Made by a program: the position numbers and the translations under genes. Below, in pieces: positions 22,421 to 33,632 of a DNA stretch of 64,000 nucleotides. The number at the start of each line of letters is the position of its first letter. Position 1 is the first letter of the stretch. Source of the DNA: Avena insularis (taxonomy: Eukaryota > Streptophyta > Magnoliopsida > Poales > Poaceae); the NCBI GenBank assembly GCA_023614405.1, contig CM042694.1, positions 86,473,285-86,537,284 of the forward strand, in the 5' to 3' direction. The notes under the pieces were generated by a model. That model saw nothing but the letters and a program-made list of their open reading frames with translations, did no database searches and was not told the origin of the DNA.

Positions 22421-22998
22421 CGAAGAGACACTTCTCTCCCCTAGGGGATTTGGGATAGAGAGAGAAGAAACGTGTGCACAGAGAGAATCTAACGAAGCTG
22501 TAAATCAGAAAGGATAACGATAGATTGGCGATGCCTTTTCACAAATCGTGTTGCACCGCCGCACGCGGAGCACGCTTGTGCGGCGCCTCTCGTTATATTT
22601 TCCCATTAATAAAAGATCCCACTACCGGCTCTAAAGTCATGCCATGGCAACCTAAAGCCAACATAAACTTATTCATACAATAGACTAGCTATTAGATGGA
22701 TGTTAGATGTGCTTTAATTAAAATTTAATTATACAATGCGTGCATGCTATTGGGCCTCAATCTTGTTTTTCTCTATCGCTAGGCTACAACCGGCGCTAGA
22801 TGGAGCGCTCGCTTTCCCCTCTCTTGTTTTCTCTCTCTTTCACCTAGGCTTTTGAATGAGATGGCAACTCTTATAGACAACTGATTAGGCTTACTGTACT
22901 TGCTCTAATGCTATTGGTGTCTATACTTTTTGGGTCTACGGCCATACATGTGGTGCCACGTCAGAAAACTGCAAAATCAAAGTTGTGGAAACTCGTCA

Positions 22999-23272
22999 GG
23001 CTAGCCATAGTGGTAGTATCATATGGTGTATCATGCATGCCACATTGGAAAAATGACAATGTGTCATACCAATTACGAAAAGAGAGATGCTAGTGAGATC
23101 ATACCATATCATACACGTCTAACAAGAAAAGTTAATATCAAAGTACATATTATACACAAATTTTCATAAGACGATAATACTACTAGATGATATTAATCAC
23201 TATAGCAAGAGTATCATACACTAGTATCATATGCATGATACTAGTTTGTGATACTTCCCACTATGACCAACT
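22999..23272. mobile_element. MITE with long imperfect terminal inverted repeats
   Basis: The left end carries CCATAGTGGTAGTATCA and the right end, read inward, GTCATAGTGGGAAGTATCA. The similarity extends about 40 bp to GTATCATGCAT. This is a familiar grass MITE pattern (TAGTATCATATG words inside). The exact target duplication could not be fixed. Confidence 0.6.
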
Positions 23273-23444
23273 TGAGGCAACCTTGATGCCAAATAAAAGA
23301 TCTAGAGAGGATTATTTGTGTGTATGCCAAGGCGGTCTGTTATATCGTGTTGCCCGGGCGGAAGCGGAAAACGAACTCCACCTAGCGTTTGACGTCTCGG
23401 TCTAAATCCTCGCTCGTTCAATACAGTACTGAGACTCGTCCAGC

Positions 23445-24850
23445 TCCTCAAAACAGGCTATCGCCCCACTTTATAAATAAAGCCATAAACGACCAGACCG
23501 ATACAATGTGATGAGGGAAACCTCTTACAAAGCAAATCAAAGATAAAATAAGAAAGAACAAGGATCGCTGAACTTGCAGGAAAGCACTGGAGCGCAACTG
23601 AGGGATACCGAAGCTCCAGGACGACGCCCCCAAGAGGGTAACGACGTGTTGCATCGCCATCATCGAGACCAACGGTCAAGGGTTTTTACCCGAAGCCCTA
23701 GCGTGGCGCATGTAACCACAATAGCGCCCCCGTAAGGGTTACGATACCCACTGGCATTGCCGCTGCCAGCACCAAAGTGTTGTGCTTTCGCGCGAAAAAA
23801 CCTACACATCACACCTGGTATGTCATTCCGCCCACTGCCTCCAAGCCTGGCCTCCAGACCACGATAAGGGAGCTATCTTTGCTGAAGATCCACCAACACC
23901 AGGAACTCCCACCATCCTCTCATCACCATCCACACGGCCAAAGAGAAAGATCATCACCACCTCCACTCGCTCGCTGAAGAGTCACCCGTATGGTCCACCA
24001 TCTAGGGCCCACCGCCCCGACGTCCATGACCTCGAGCCCAGGTAGTGACAACAACGTGAGACCAACAAGCCAGACAAGGTAAGTCAGAAGCAGATCTAGA
24101 CCATGTGGGCGATAGTCACCACAAATAGGAGGAGATCCTGTCCTCCACCGCCAAGGTGGTCGCCTACCAGATGCAATAGTAGTGCCGGTCAGGCCACGAA
24201 TCAGGCCAATTGGCCCTAGATCAGGCCCAACTAGCTCCGATGTCGCGCTATAGTGCCAAGGTCACCGCTGCCACCCTATAGATAGGCATCCAGGCAGACA
24301 CACTAGCTGAGGCCCGTTGAGCCCAGATCAAGCCCACATGGGCCTAGATCTGGGCTGAATAGCCCTGCCATGGCATCCATCGTTGGCCTCTACTGCAGGC
24401 CCCCACTACTGCCGTCCCCACCGTTGTCGTTGAACCGCTATCACGCCACGCTGTTGCCATGCCCAGTTGAGGTCACCACCGTCCAGGACCCGCCAACATT
24501 TTTTCCCACGGCCCACACCGCCTAGTTGCCCAGACGCACACCACCAACCCGTCGCCCATCACGCCACCGCCAGAACAAAGGCCGAGCACCGCCACCATGG
24601 CTCCTGCCAGAAGAGCCAAGCTCCAGCCCGGAGTGTGGCCCCGCAACCACGCCACCACGCGAGAGAGGACGAGAAGACCTTGCCGCCGCCTGTGTCGATC
24701 GGGCTTCGATCGGCCACACTGGCAACACGGCAGCGAGGAGGGCGAGGAGTGGGCCCGGCAAGACCGAGAGGTTCCTCCCCGTCGCCTCACGGGGAGCGAC
24801 GCGGGAGGGGAGAGGGTCTGTCAGTTCTGCACCGAGGTTTTCTTTTCCAC
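23445..24850 (-). mobile_element. GC-rich non-LTR (LINE-like) unit without RT
   Basis: The left edge has the word CTTTATAAATAAAGCC, which also marks the LINE 3' end at 53270. Rightward (upstream on the minus strand) the sequence becomes a CCGCC/CACC-rich segment like grass LINE 5' regions. No reverse transcriptase frame is present. The short frames at 24467-24945 are low-complexity shadows. Confidence 0.45.
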
Positions 24851-25769
24851 AGCTTTCGAGACGCGTGCAACTCACTTTTGATACTGTATTCATGTTAGAT
24901 GTATTCAATACATTATTCTCGGCTAAATCCCCAGTCGTTCCTTGAATTTCTGACTATGCTAGATGTATTCATGTTTTTACACAACATTAAGAGAAGAGGA
25001 TAGAGACTACATGGGGGTGGGGGGCTAAGGATGAAGGAAAAAATCGAGGAAAGAAAACACAAAGTATCCATTCTAATTATTAAGAAAAAAGAAAAAAAAG
25101 CTACGGATCTAAGCTATCCATTGCTTCATTCAGTCCCCATGGAACAGATCTAGGTTCCTCTGCCATATAGGCCCGACGCAAATCCTCTATAGGGCCTCCG
25201 CCGGGTGGCGCATTTGAGCATCATGATAGACTCCAGTAGGTCGCGAATCTGGCCATTCGGGTCGCCGACGAGAAGAGGCCAGGGAAGCCAGCACGGGCGC
25301 CTCCATGAAGAGCATGTCTCTTTCCATGGGTCGGGGACACCACGGTAGGCGGCCAGTGGAGTAGGCCGTGGTGGAGAGGGGATCCGGGAAACGGTGAGAC
25401 TCGAGTAGAAGGTGCATCGAAGTGTACCTGGACACCTTGGCCACTATAGGGGAAGAAAGTATACACATAGACATAGAGGCTGTTTGTGTAAAACAACATT
25501 ACACAAATCCTAGCGTGCTCGTGACTCTTGGATAAGACGAGGACATCCAACCATGGGCGAAATCGCTGTGTCCTAAGAGAAATACACTATACTACCTATA
25601 CTATATATCTCGTAAATCGTAATGAAAATTGTTGCTTGTTTACAGCAATGAATTTGTTTTTCTAAGAAAAGATACAGACTGATTATTGCATGTAAATTTA
25701 CACTGACACGGATAATATATCAATAAAAAAGTTGCACACATTTAAAAAAATTCAGAGCCAAAACTCCAT
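24851..25769. other. Intergenic DNA, no recognised gene
   Basis: The frames at 25187-25550 (minus) have no recognisable domain. A small repeat (TAGATGTATTCA at about 24896 and 24960) is the only structure seen. Confidence 0.4.
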
Positions 25770-25873
25770 GTCTTTTTTTAAAACACATGACCCCTCATGA
25801 ACGCATTACACGCACGCACCCTACCCTATGAAAGACCTCCGATAGACCGAAAGCAGAAGCGGGTGCCTTGTTA
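25770..25873 (-). mobile_element. SINE fragment
   Basis: CTCATGAACGCATTACACGCACGCACCCTACCCTATGA and the following CTCCGATAGACCGAAAG match the body of the SINE at 17880-17960. The head is absent. The fragment is interrupted or ended by the Helitron at 25874. Confidence 0.6.
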
Positions 25874-27299
25874 TCTCTACTACTTATAAAAGAGCAAACA
25901 TTTTCTTTTTTAAAGCCACCCCTTTAAGTGTCCCAGCCTGATTGCATCGTCGGATTATTCCACTTATTTAGATCTAGCGGGCTGGATCAATCTAATCTCA
26001 CATCCTGGGTACACTTAGCGATTAATTTCGTCGGACAAAACTCTGCCAGCAGAAAAGTACTCCGCGACACACATCCAATCCGCCCAGGGAGTGGAAATAA
26101 CAAAACTGCCTCTCCGCAATATCCGCCCACGTTCTCTCCGTCCTCTCAGCATAGCGCGTCCCTGATCAGACCGGCCGGTGTTTTTTCTTTCCACACGAAC
26201 GCCGCCGCCTCTGCATGAGACACCGCCACCTCACGCGCCGCCGCCGTCCCACACACTGCTGTTCCTCGCACCACACCCATTCCCCTCACGCAGCGGACGA
26301 CGCCGACTCTCCCAGTGCGCCCTCTACATAGCAATTAGCTCCTCGATCCGCCTCAATATCTTTTCCACGCTTGCATCCACTGCAGGGAAGACGTCCCCCG
26401 CGACGCGCGCCCTGGAGTAGTTGACTCCCGATGCGGTTAATTTTGTGGGTTCTTTTTTTCCTGTCAGATACGGTGGTGCCGGGTTGCTGCGGTCGGAAGC
26501 GACGGCGGATGTCGGCGTGCTGCGATTTGTGCCGGTGCGTACCCCTACGAACTGCAGAAGGGCATGCATTGCTACTTCCACATGAGGTGCAGCCAAAAAA
26601 AAATCTGTAAACTGAGCATGTCCTGTCAATGACATGGTGCTAGCTTATCAATTTTTTATCAAACAGCTGCAAGAATTAACCGGTGGTTCTAACTGTAAGA
26701 TTAATTATTATCCCTGGACTATCAGTGAAGTCCCTTTGAGAATTTCATCAACATATATGTTACTGTTGAGAATCTTTTTTGAGGCAGTCGGGAGGGGGGA
26801 TCCCTACCTGAATATTTTCCTTCCCAAAAAATAGAGTTTGTTATCTACTGTTGAGAATTGGGTATGCACAAATGTGTTCGTGTGGAAGTTTTAACAGTTG
26901 TTTGATTTTCTAAAACATTCTCGCTTAGCTAGCCACTTTGTTTGTCAGATTTTTTCTAATTTGCATGGTCTGTCAGCTGGTCTTTCTGAAAGTGAAATTT
27001 ACAATGCTTTTTACACTTCAGTCTGAACTATATTTGAGCTGACCAATGTGGAGCACAATGACAATTCTTTTTTTATGCTATATATTTCTTTATAAGAAGG
27101 TAGGGGAGGACCCTGACCTTATGGATACATCAGTGTAGATGGGGCAGAAAAGAAGTTACAACCCAGTTTTATCTGGGGGATTTGAAGAAGAAACAGGAAA
27201 TAAAATCCTAATCTGAAACTGAAAACAGGCCTGCCCAGTGTAGGAGCTGAGGTTTTAGCTTGACCGATTTGTGAGCCCATAGCTAGAGGAACTGAGCGA

Positions 27300-27890
27300 C
27301 ACTTTGGCAAAGCAGTTGTCCTGTAGTTTGCTTGTTATTGAACACTGCCAGAGTGCTAGGAAACATGCTGCTAAGCAGACATGCCAAGTGTCTGCATTAT
27401 GTCTTTGTTGGCCTTCTCTAAATAGATTTGCCACATCATTGGTTTTAGCTACAACTTCAGAGATATGTAGCTTCTCCCAGACCCATGCTGCAGGCTGACA
27501 ATGTAGTACAATACGTTCAAAAGTTACCAGCGCTAGACCTGCATTAGATCACCAAAAATTGTTGGCCATGTTACTCTTTGTGTTTAACCTTCCTCTATAC
27601 GCAAGCCACAGGAAGATCTTGTGCCTGTGCGGTATCACATATCTCCAAATCCATTTGGCCGGGCCCCATCTCATGCCACAGTCGGCGAATAGGCTGTTAA
27701 AATCCTTGGTGCTTGCAAGTTTTCCTGTTGTGATCAGCAGTCTGGAGTCCTCATTCGATGGATTGGTCTGGAAATTTTGTAGTTGTAGCTCTAGCAGTAG
27801 AGCGTGTAGCTGCATCTCAGCTGTCTGAGAGAGCTCTGTGTGTAACTGTATATCCCAGGAGTTTTGCTGCTGCTGGGATGCAATCAAGAA
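27300..27890 (-). pseudogene. LINE reverse transcriptase zinc-binding (zf-RVT) remnant
   Basis: On the minus strand the product reads MRWGPAKWIWRYVIPHRHKI, then FLWLAYRGRLNTKSNMANNF. After a frame change it continues TFERIVLHCQPAAWVWEKLH. This is the zf-RVT region found downstream of reverse transcriptase in plant LINEs, with the typical W-Y-x-P-x-K-FLWL core and HCxxAxxxW motif. Upstream RT is absent and the frame is broken, so it is a fragment inside the Helitron. It may have been captured or inserted later. Confidence 0.75.
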
Positions 27891-28402
27891 CCGAGGCTTG
27901 ATTCAGGGCCAGGAGAATATGCTCTTCGTCCTTTTTTCGATAATTTTGCCTTATTATGGTGAGGTACCGAGGTTATTATTCCAAGAGGGTACAAATCACT
28001 TTGCATAGCTGCTTTCATTATGATAAGCCTTTTATGTTATCTTGTGTTCCTTCTTCAAGATTTAGTTTCCAGTATACAGCTGCAGCCTTGCCTAGATGTA
28101 AAATCCCTCGGATCTTAATCTTGTGTGCGCTTCCAGGCATCAGATCCACAACCAAAAACAAAAAAAAAAGATAATTTGCTGTATGAAAATTTACAAAATA
28201 AACCAATCCCTCTTTTCTTCCTTATTAACTGAACGTGTTTCCTTGTTATTGCTAACTGATTGCATGATCTTCTGAATGAAACCCTATATCTTTATCCATT
28301 TTGTACCTTTATGCTTCAGTCTACTCAGTTCTCATATGTATTCCTGCGATATTCTGAGACACTTCTGAACCTCTTCTATGTCTGATCTTCTTGCTTTATT
28401 AG

Positions 28403-28677
28403 GCTGGACCAGTATATTATGCCCCTATGTGTTGTTTGGACGAAATGTTAAGGCCATTAGAGTAGATATCCCATGGACAACACCTTGCACCTACCATGTT
28501 GTCTGTGTTGAAGGTGGCATTGCACTGGCAATCCTTACAGCTATATTCCATGGTGTTGACCCAGGAGCGTCAGTCTTGATTGGTGAAGGCCTGGTGTTCA
28601 GTTGGTGTCTATGTTCTACATATACTGGTATTTTTCGTCATCAGCTTCAGAAAAAGTACCATCTTGAGCTATTATAA
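28403..28677 (+). pseudogene. PLAC8 / cell number regulator 6-like exon fragment
   Basis: After a pyrimidine-rich tract and AG (28401-28402), the frame reads CPYVLFGRNVKAIRVDIPWT, then CVEGGIALAILTAIFHGVDP, IGEGLVFSWCLCSTYTGIFR and QLQKKYHL. This matches the central part of grass PLAC8-family cell number regulators (CNR6-like; also called PCR proteins), membrane proteins linked to organ size and metal transport. The hydrophobic segment around EGGIALAILTAIF is one membrane span. The upstream CxxGxxCP part is degenerate (Cys residues expected before the P are missing). The C-terminal CCxxCxxxQ tail is absent because a stop follows HLELL. It is a truncated, Helitron-borne copy. Confidence 0.8.
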
Positions 28678-29131
28678 CGTGTCAAATGGGTTGTTAAGAT
28701 GTTACCATTGAAAATGACTCATGTATTTTGAAGCAGGCCACCACGTCTAGGTGCTATCTTTAGAGGAGTTGTGCATTATCCAAGGGCTTGTAATGCTGCG
28801 GCGCCATGGTATACTCACTCACTGAGGTAGGCCAGAATGAAACTTGGTTTGACCAATCTTCAAAATTTGTATGAAACCCTGTAGCCAGCAGCATGTCCAA
28901 CATGTTATTGCAATGGAATACTGTTGTGTTCCCCTAGAAAAATGGTGGCCGAGCCTTTTTACTTGAAAGTTGTAATATATGTGCTCCGTACCAACTGATC
29001 AAAATGTATGTAGCTATTTTCTATGCCGGCTTTATGTTTACTCAATGGGGATCCACGATGAGATTTGTCACAGGTTTGTCAGGTCACACGGGAGCATGAC
29101 AAATTGTTCCGAGTAGTGATAAAAGAAAGGT

Positions 29132-29144
29132 CGTGCGTTGCACG
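29132..29144 (+). terminator. Helitron 3' hairpin
   Basis: CGTGC GTT GCACG is a perfect 5-bp stem with a 3-nt loop located 10 nt before the terminal CTAG. It serves as the transposition terminator signal of Helitrons. Confidence 0.85.
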
Positions 29145-29159
29145 TGCAAGCTTACTAGT

Positions 29160-30032
29160 TTAGGGAAATGTCTCAGTTTCATCGCTCTTTTAGCCTGTCT
29201 GATTTTTCAGGGCCAGCCCATTTACATACCAAACTGCTTGTTGACTACAGGACCGATTTATTTTGCCCACTTAAGCACATGGCCCACTGAGAAGATGATG
29301 TGAATCTCTGTCTATACCCGTCAAATCGCACCATGGGCTGCATGTTAACTGGCCCGTTTTAAATCGATTACCCACGATTTTTCAGAGTGACAGCTCAAAC
29401 AGAGCTAGCTGGCAGAGATAGCTAGCTCAGGCATCAGGAGTGATGAACTTGAGCACCAGCTGTGACAGCGATGAAATGTTACCAGGGCAAGGGCAACAAC
29501 GACACCATTGTGTTCACCATGCGGAAACGATGGAAGTTTAAGGCGTATTTAGTAAGCTGGGTCGACTTTGGGGCTATATCCGGCGGGTGTATCCAAACGA
29601 AAACGGCATTTCGAGCATGTTCTGCTCTCCGTTTGGTAGCCTGCATTGTACGGCTAGGTAGTCAGGTGCTAGTTTGTTTAGTTGCCTGCAAATCCTCTTT
29701 GCTACTGACTAGGTGCAAAATATAGCCGTTTAGTGGGATACTTGTTGCCATATCTTGCACACCTATTTCGAATCTCTCACCTATTTCAAAAAATGTGTGG
29801 TTACCAAAAGATCACAATTACACACATAGGATTTACTAATAGCATACTAGCAGATTAACGGTGGTACATTAACAAGTAGATACTACTTAAATTACTACCA
29901 GGTGTCTACCTAAGCAATCTGAGAACTATTTACACTAGGGGAACACACCCCTAGCACAAAATAAGATGTTTTTTCAAGACTCTACATGCCAGCATCACAA
30001 ACATCAACACTAATACATCATTGTCAACAAAA
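29160..30032. other. Intergenic DNA / downstream part of B3 pseudogene
   Basis: No coding frame is recognised. About 29399-29460 (AGCTAGCTGGCAGAGATAGC) resembles 33680-33730, suggesting a shared dispersed sequence. Confidence 0.4.
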
Positions 30033-30388
30033 TCATCCACTAACATCCAGTATTTCCTCCAACATGGCGTTCACTCGCCACGGCGGATGCATTGGAATTG
30101 CACATTCACATAGGTGTGACGGCCTGCGCATCCGAAGGTTGAACCCTTTGTTCGTGTACTTGAAGACGAGGGTGTCGCCTTCTCGCACCTTGATCTTGGA
30201 TGCGAACTTCTTCCACCCCTTGAAAAACACTAGGATGTCCTCCAGTCACTAAATCCGCATGCGCCAGTCGCAGAATCTACGGAGGCGGATCGACACCTTC
30301 ACTCCCTTGCCCGTGACATGCAGTTTCTTCACCAACACCTTCTCCAGTGTCAGCGGCACAGACAAGGATTCGAGGTCTAGGCGGCTGA
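30033..30388 (-). pseudogene. B3 DNA-binding domain (REM-like) pseudogene
   Basis: On the minus strand the frame reads LEKVLVKKLHVTGKGVKVSI, RLRRFCDWRMRI, two stops, then LEDILVFFKGWKKFASKIKV and REGDTLVFKYTNKGFNLRM. The GWxxFxxxxxxxxGDxLVF core is the hallmark of plant B3 transcription-factor domains. Two adjacent stop codons (around 30248-30253) break it. A likely upstream exon of the same gene lies at 31014-31170 (IKKVQELELPKKHMGRPAG). A Ds-like element sits between them. The copy is not functional as read. Confidence 0.7.
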
Positions 30389-30396
30389 CCTGCACG

Positions 30397-30973
30397 TAGG
30401 GATGAAAACATACCAGAAATAGACGGAACTGAGTGGTGCCACATTAGTAGAAACGAATACAGAAACCCCGAAAACAAAAACAAAAACAAAATATTTATCT
30501 GAAAAGATACATACTGTATATACGGTGTAGATGGGGAATGATGCATATTTTATCCGGAACCAAGAGAACCCTAGAATCATACAACAAATCTCAAGCATTT
30601 AAGAAAACCAACAAAATTATTCCCTGATTATAACACGGTGCTAGGTTTACAAGGGAATAAGGGAAAGATCAAATCGTGGGATTCTCCTCAAATGCATCAA
30701 GAGATTACATGGTCACCAGTTTTGGGATGATTAGTTTTGCAAGTTTGTCTTGACAAGATCAAGTAATGGGTCGGTTGGATTTGATCATGTACATCAACCC
30801 GAAAATTCCATAATAGACAGAAACGGAAATTCCGTTTCTGTGTCTGTTCCACCGGAAAACGCTGTTCCATTTTCGTTTCCGTTTAGTAAAATTCCTTTTT
30901 TGGTTTCCGTATTTTCATTCTTTCCGTTTTTCCACGGAAAAGTCGGAAACTTTCTTCTCCACTTTCATCCCTA
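30397..30973. mobile_element. Ac/Ds-like hAT element (577 bp)
   Basis: The termini are TAGGGATGAAAAC and, at the right, ACTTTCATCCCTA. These match the ends of maize Ac/Ds. It is flanked by an 8-bp duplication, CCTGCACG (30389-30396) and CCTGCATG (30974-30981), with one mismatch. AAACGG / CCGTTT words, the Ac transposase-binding motif, cluster near the right end (30815-30960). There is no transposase, so it is non-autonomous. It disrupts the B3 pseudogene. Confidence 0.9.
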
Positions 30974-31013
30974 CCTGCATGTAGAACCACAATGGCTTCT
31001 CTAGGACCCGTTG

Positions 31014-31170
31014 TGCCCAAGGCCTGCCGGCCGGCCCATATGCTTCTTTGGCAGCTCGAGCTCTTGCACCTTCTTAATAAGGCATGGTATTAGAGGCCTT
31101 AGTTGTACAATTGGGATGTAATCAGCCATCTATAGCAGAGGAGCGTCAGTCTTGGCCACGAACTCCCAGT
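31014..31170 (-). pseudogene. Likely upstream exon of the B3-like pseudogene
   Basis: The minus-strand product MADYIPIVQLRPLIPCLIKK, then VQELELPKKHMGRPAGLGHN, is lysine-rich and fits the N-terminal region of grass B3 proteins. It ends in a stop within the exon. The link to the B3 domain across the Ds-like element is inferred from position and strand. Confidence 0.45.
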
Positions 31171-31171
31171 T

Positions 31172-31480
31172 TTGCAACACACAATAACACACTATCAATG
31201 CCACTGCATTGATGCTCATCATGGCGATGATCACCAAACTAGACAGATGCACAATATGACAGTGATATTGCACAGATGCACACCATTGCAATGGCAGAGC
31301 ATAGATTCACTCCATGGCAATGGCACTGCACAGATGCACGCCATGCCAATGACAGTACACACATGCATGTTATGGTTGAGATCACCGTGCTCGCATTGCC
31401 AACAAAGTCAATGGAGCATAATGATCACCTCCATGGAGTGCATCTATGAACTGCCATTGCAATGGTTGGAAATGCCGATT
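31172..31480. repeat. Low-complexity CAATGGCA / CAGATGCAC repeats
   Basis: Short words (CACAGATGCAC, CCATGGCAATGGC, CATTGCAATGG) recur irregularly. No gene is inferred, although a 105-codon frame spans it. Confidence 0.5.
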
Positions 31481-31687
31481 GATAGTTAAATTCTAAGGGT
31501 AGAACGATCGATTCTAACACTACACTCAAATAATCTAAAAGTACAACAATCAAATCTAACAAGTATGCACGAAACTGTAGAATCTAGAAAAACCCTAACC
31601 AAGAGGAGGGACTGAATCTTACCACGGGTATCGGCGACAATGGGCCTTGGGGAGGTCAACACTGCACGCGCATTGGACCCACGTCAT

Positions 31688-32236
31688 CTAGTAAGTGCCA
31701 CTGCACGAACGGCGGCGGCAGCGCCAAGGTGGTCGGGGGTGCCATGGAGGGCGGTCTACAAAAGCAGGCGGTGTCGCTGGAGTTGGAGGGAACCTTGGCA
31801 ATGGACTAAATCCTGGCAGGAACGACATGTCTCGGTTTGTTCTAGCAGCCCCTGCCGCCATGGCAGCTGCTTGGCTTGAAGCGAAGAAGCTAGGGGAGTC
31901 GAATCTCCCTACCGGCAGCGTCAATAATGTTGTAATCTCCGTGGGCGCCCTAGCCGCCACTGCCGCCCTCGTGGTCGCGAAAGGGCAGCCTGCAAACGGT
32001 GATGGTTGATTTATCGTCGACACCACGGTCGGGTCAATCTGGGCCTCCGCTCTCTGAAGCCTGCCGGCTTCGTACTCCGCTATCTGTCGCGCGCTAGATG
32101 TGGCCCGCCAGATAGGAAGCTTGCCCGAATAAGCCCACGATAGAGGCGGCAGAGGAGGTGAAGCTGTGGAGGAGAGATTTTCGAGGAGGTCGGTTGATGC
32201 GACGTGAGAGGTGAGACAGAGAAGGGAGAGGGTCAT
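31688..32236 (-). CDS. Hypothetical protein, possible first exon
   Basis: A 182-codon frame, rich in Ala, Pro, Ser and Thr, starts at ATG 32236. It has a hydrophobic start (MTLSLLCLTSHVAS), then a central AEYEAGRLQRAEAQIDPT segment and a proline-rich tail. I do not recognise it. The GC-rich, strand-consistent composition (same strand as the B3 pseudogene, 500 bp upstream of its putative first exon) makes it a candidate 5' exon or a captured fragment. It could equally be a chance frame. Confidence 0.3.
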   Translation of the reverse strand: MTLSLLCLTSHVASTDLLENLSSTASPPLPPLSWAYSGKLPIWRATSSARQIAEYEAGRLQRAEAQIDPTVVSTINQPSPFAGCPFATTRAAVAARAPTEITTLLTLPVGRFDSPSFFASSQAAAMAAGAARTNRDMSFLPGFSPLPRFPPTPATPPAFVDRPPWHPRPPWRCRRRSCSGTY

Positions 32237-32291
32237 AATCTTCTCTGGATGACGTGGAGAGATAAGAGAAGACTCTCCTTATGTACCATTA

Positions 32292-32366
32292 TATATGCCC
32301 GAAAACGTGTCTAGATACATGTGTATATGCGTCAATTTATTTGGAACGGAGGAAATAGTTTTTTTT
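32292..32366. mobile_element. MITE right-end remnant
   Basis: The segment carries the internal word GTGTCTAGATACATGTGTAT and the terminus ATTTATTTGGAACGGAGGAAATA. This is the right half of a Stowaway-type element; the left half is missing. Confidence 0.6.
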
Positions 32367-32389
32367 TAACTGCATGCCATTTTATCTGG

Positions 32390-33400
32390 CCCTTGTCCTC
32401 TCAACATGAAACATTTCTTGTTCGTCTCCGCACCCACATACGATGGGCATGAAAATAATAATAGCCATTTCTTGTTCACTCTAAAGCTCACACTCAAAGT
32501 GTTTTGCACATTAAAGTAGCATGTCAAACTCTAGATGCCCGTCGTGAGTAGTATATATATCATTGCATCATGTGAAACCATCAAAGTGTGCTTGAAAGTA
32601 TACCTCTACTCTATCTACTCAAATATTTTCACCATGAGATATTGGAGACAAACAAATACCCAAGACTTTACAATTCAGTGATACTGCTACCTATAGCGTT
32701 CATGGTCACCACCTTGTTCCCGTGGCTAGCAAGGCCCCTTTCGCCTTCTTTGTGCCTATCATGCTGGCGCCGCTCAACAAGCGATGCTTGGGTATCACTA
32801 TTGCGTCCAAATGATGTCCATTGAACAGGATGACATAGCCCCGCCCACCACCTTCGTGATCAGCCTCGCCGCTGTCAACATTGCATGCATGATGCGAGTC
32901 TTCTATGGTCTCATAGACAACATCCATCAGTTCCTCAACATGAACAAGAACCAGAGCGGATGGACCACCTATGCCCTCCTAGATCTATGCGGTAGCCGCT
33001 GTTACGCAGTGTGGCCTAAGCTCAGGATAGCTCATACCAGCCAGGTCACCGAGAGCCGGGTTGATGGACCGAAGCTACCTCCAAGGATCCGTTGGTAGAG
33101 GAGAACAAATCGGAGCAGTGTCTGTCGTGTATAGCCTCCCGTGCCAGGGAGGTGCCCCCCATCCTCGCCAAGATCGAGAATTAATGTCCGATACTTGTTC
33201 TTTTTCTGTTTGCAATAAATAATAACTGATGACCATGTTAATCTCTTATTTTAGGGATTAACCTAGTATTAATAATTTACAGCTCAACTCAGATGGCATG
33301 CTTCTTATGTGTGTATGGTCGAATAGCATGCCGTTGCATTGCAGCTTGTGTGACTTTGTTACGCCTCAAGGCACGTAAATACATTGGCAAAATCGGCGTT
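32390..33400 (+). pseudogene. Unrecognised gene-like block, copy 1
   Basis: It shares long collinear similarity with 35270-36140. Common words include AGCTCACACTCAAAGTGTTT, TTCACCATGAGAT, TTCATGGTCACCACCTTGTT and CCAAGGATCCGTTGGTAGA. Protein-like similarity is preserved in part: MMRVFYGLIDNIHQFLNMNK, then CYAVWPKLRIAHTSQ, against MMRVFYILIDSI..FLDMYM and VVWPKLRTPHTSQ. A hydrophobic stretch precedes it. Stops and frame changes interrupt both. I do not know the family; a membrane protein is possible. Confidence 0.55.
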
Positions 33401-33632
33401 CCATTGCATATAACTGCCATGTGAAGTACACTTGCCAGGTGGTGAGCGCGAAAACGAATTCGGTGGCACAAAGAGCTGTTTGGCGCTTGAGCCATTGGTA
33501 GCAAGCTTGGCACGGTAATCATGTGCCTCCCCAAGCGGCGCCGACGCAAACCTTGCGAAGTGTCGTGGATGTGCCTCCTCGTCACGGTGGTGTTCGGTTT
33601 CTACTTCAGAGCTTTGTTCTGCACCGTCTTGC

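Larger units (their letters stand above)
25874..29158 (+). mobile_element. Helitron with captured gene fragment (3285 bp)
   Basis: The 5' terminus reads TCTCTACTACTTATAAAAG and the 3' terminus ends CTAG. A perfect CGTGC-GTT-GCACG hairpin stands 10 nt before that end. The host bases are A (25873) and T (29159), so the insertion is between A and T without duplication, as Helitrons do. The 5' TCTCTACTACT and 3' hairpin-CTAG ends are typical of grass Helitrons. No Rep/helicase is seen, so the copy is non-autonomous. It carries a PLAC8-family exon and a LINE zf-RVT remnant. Confidence 0.85.
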
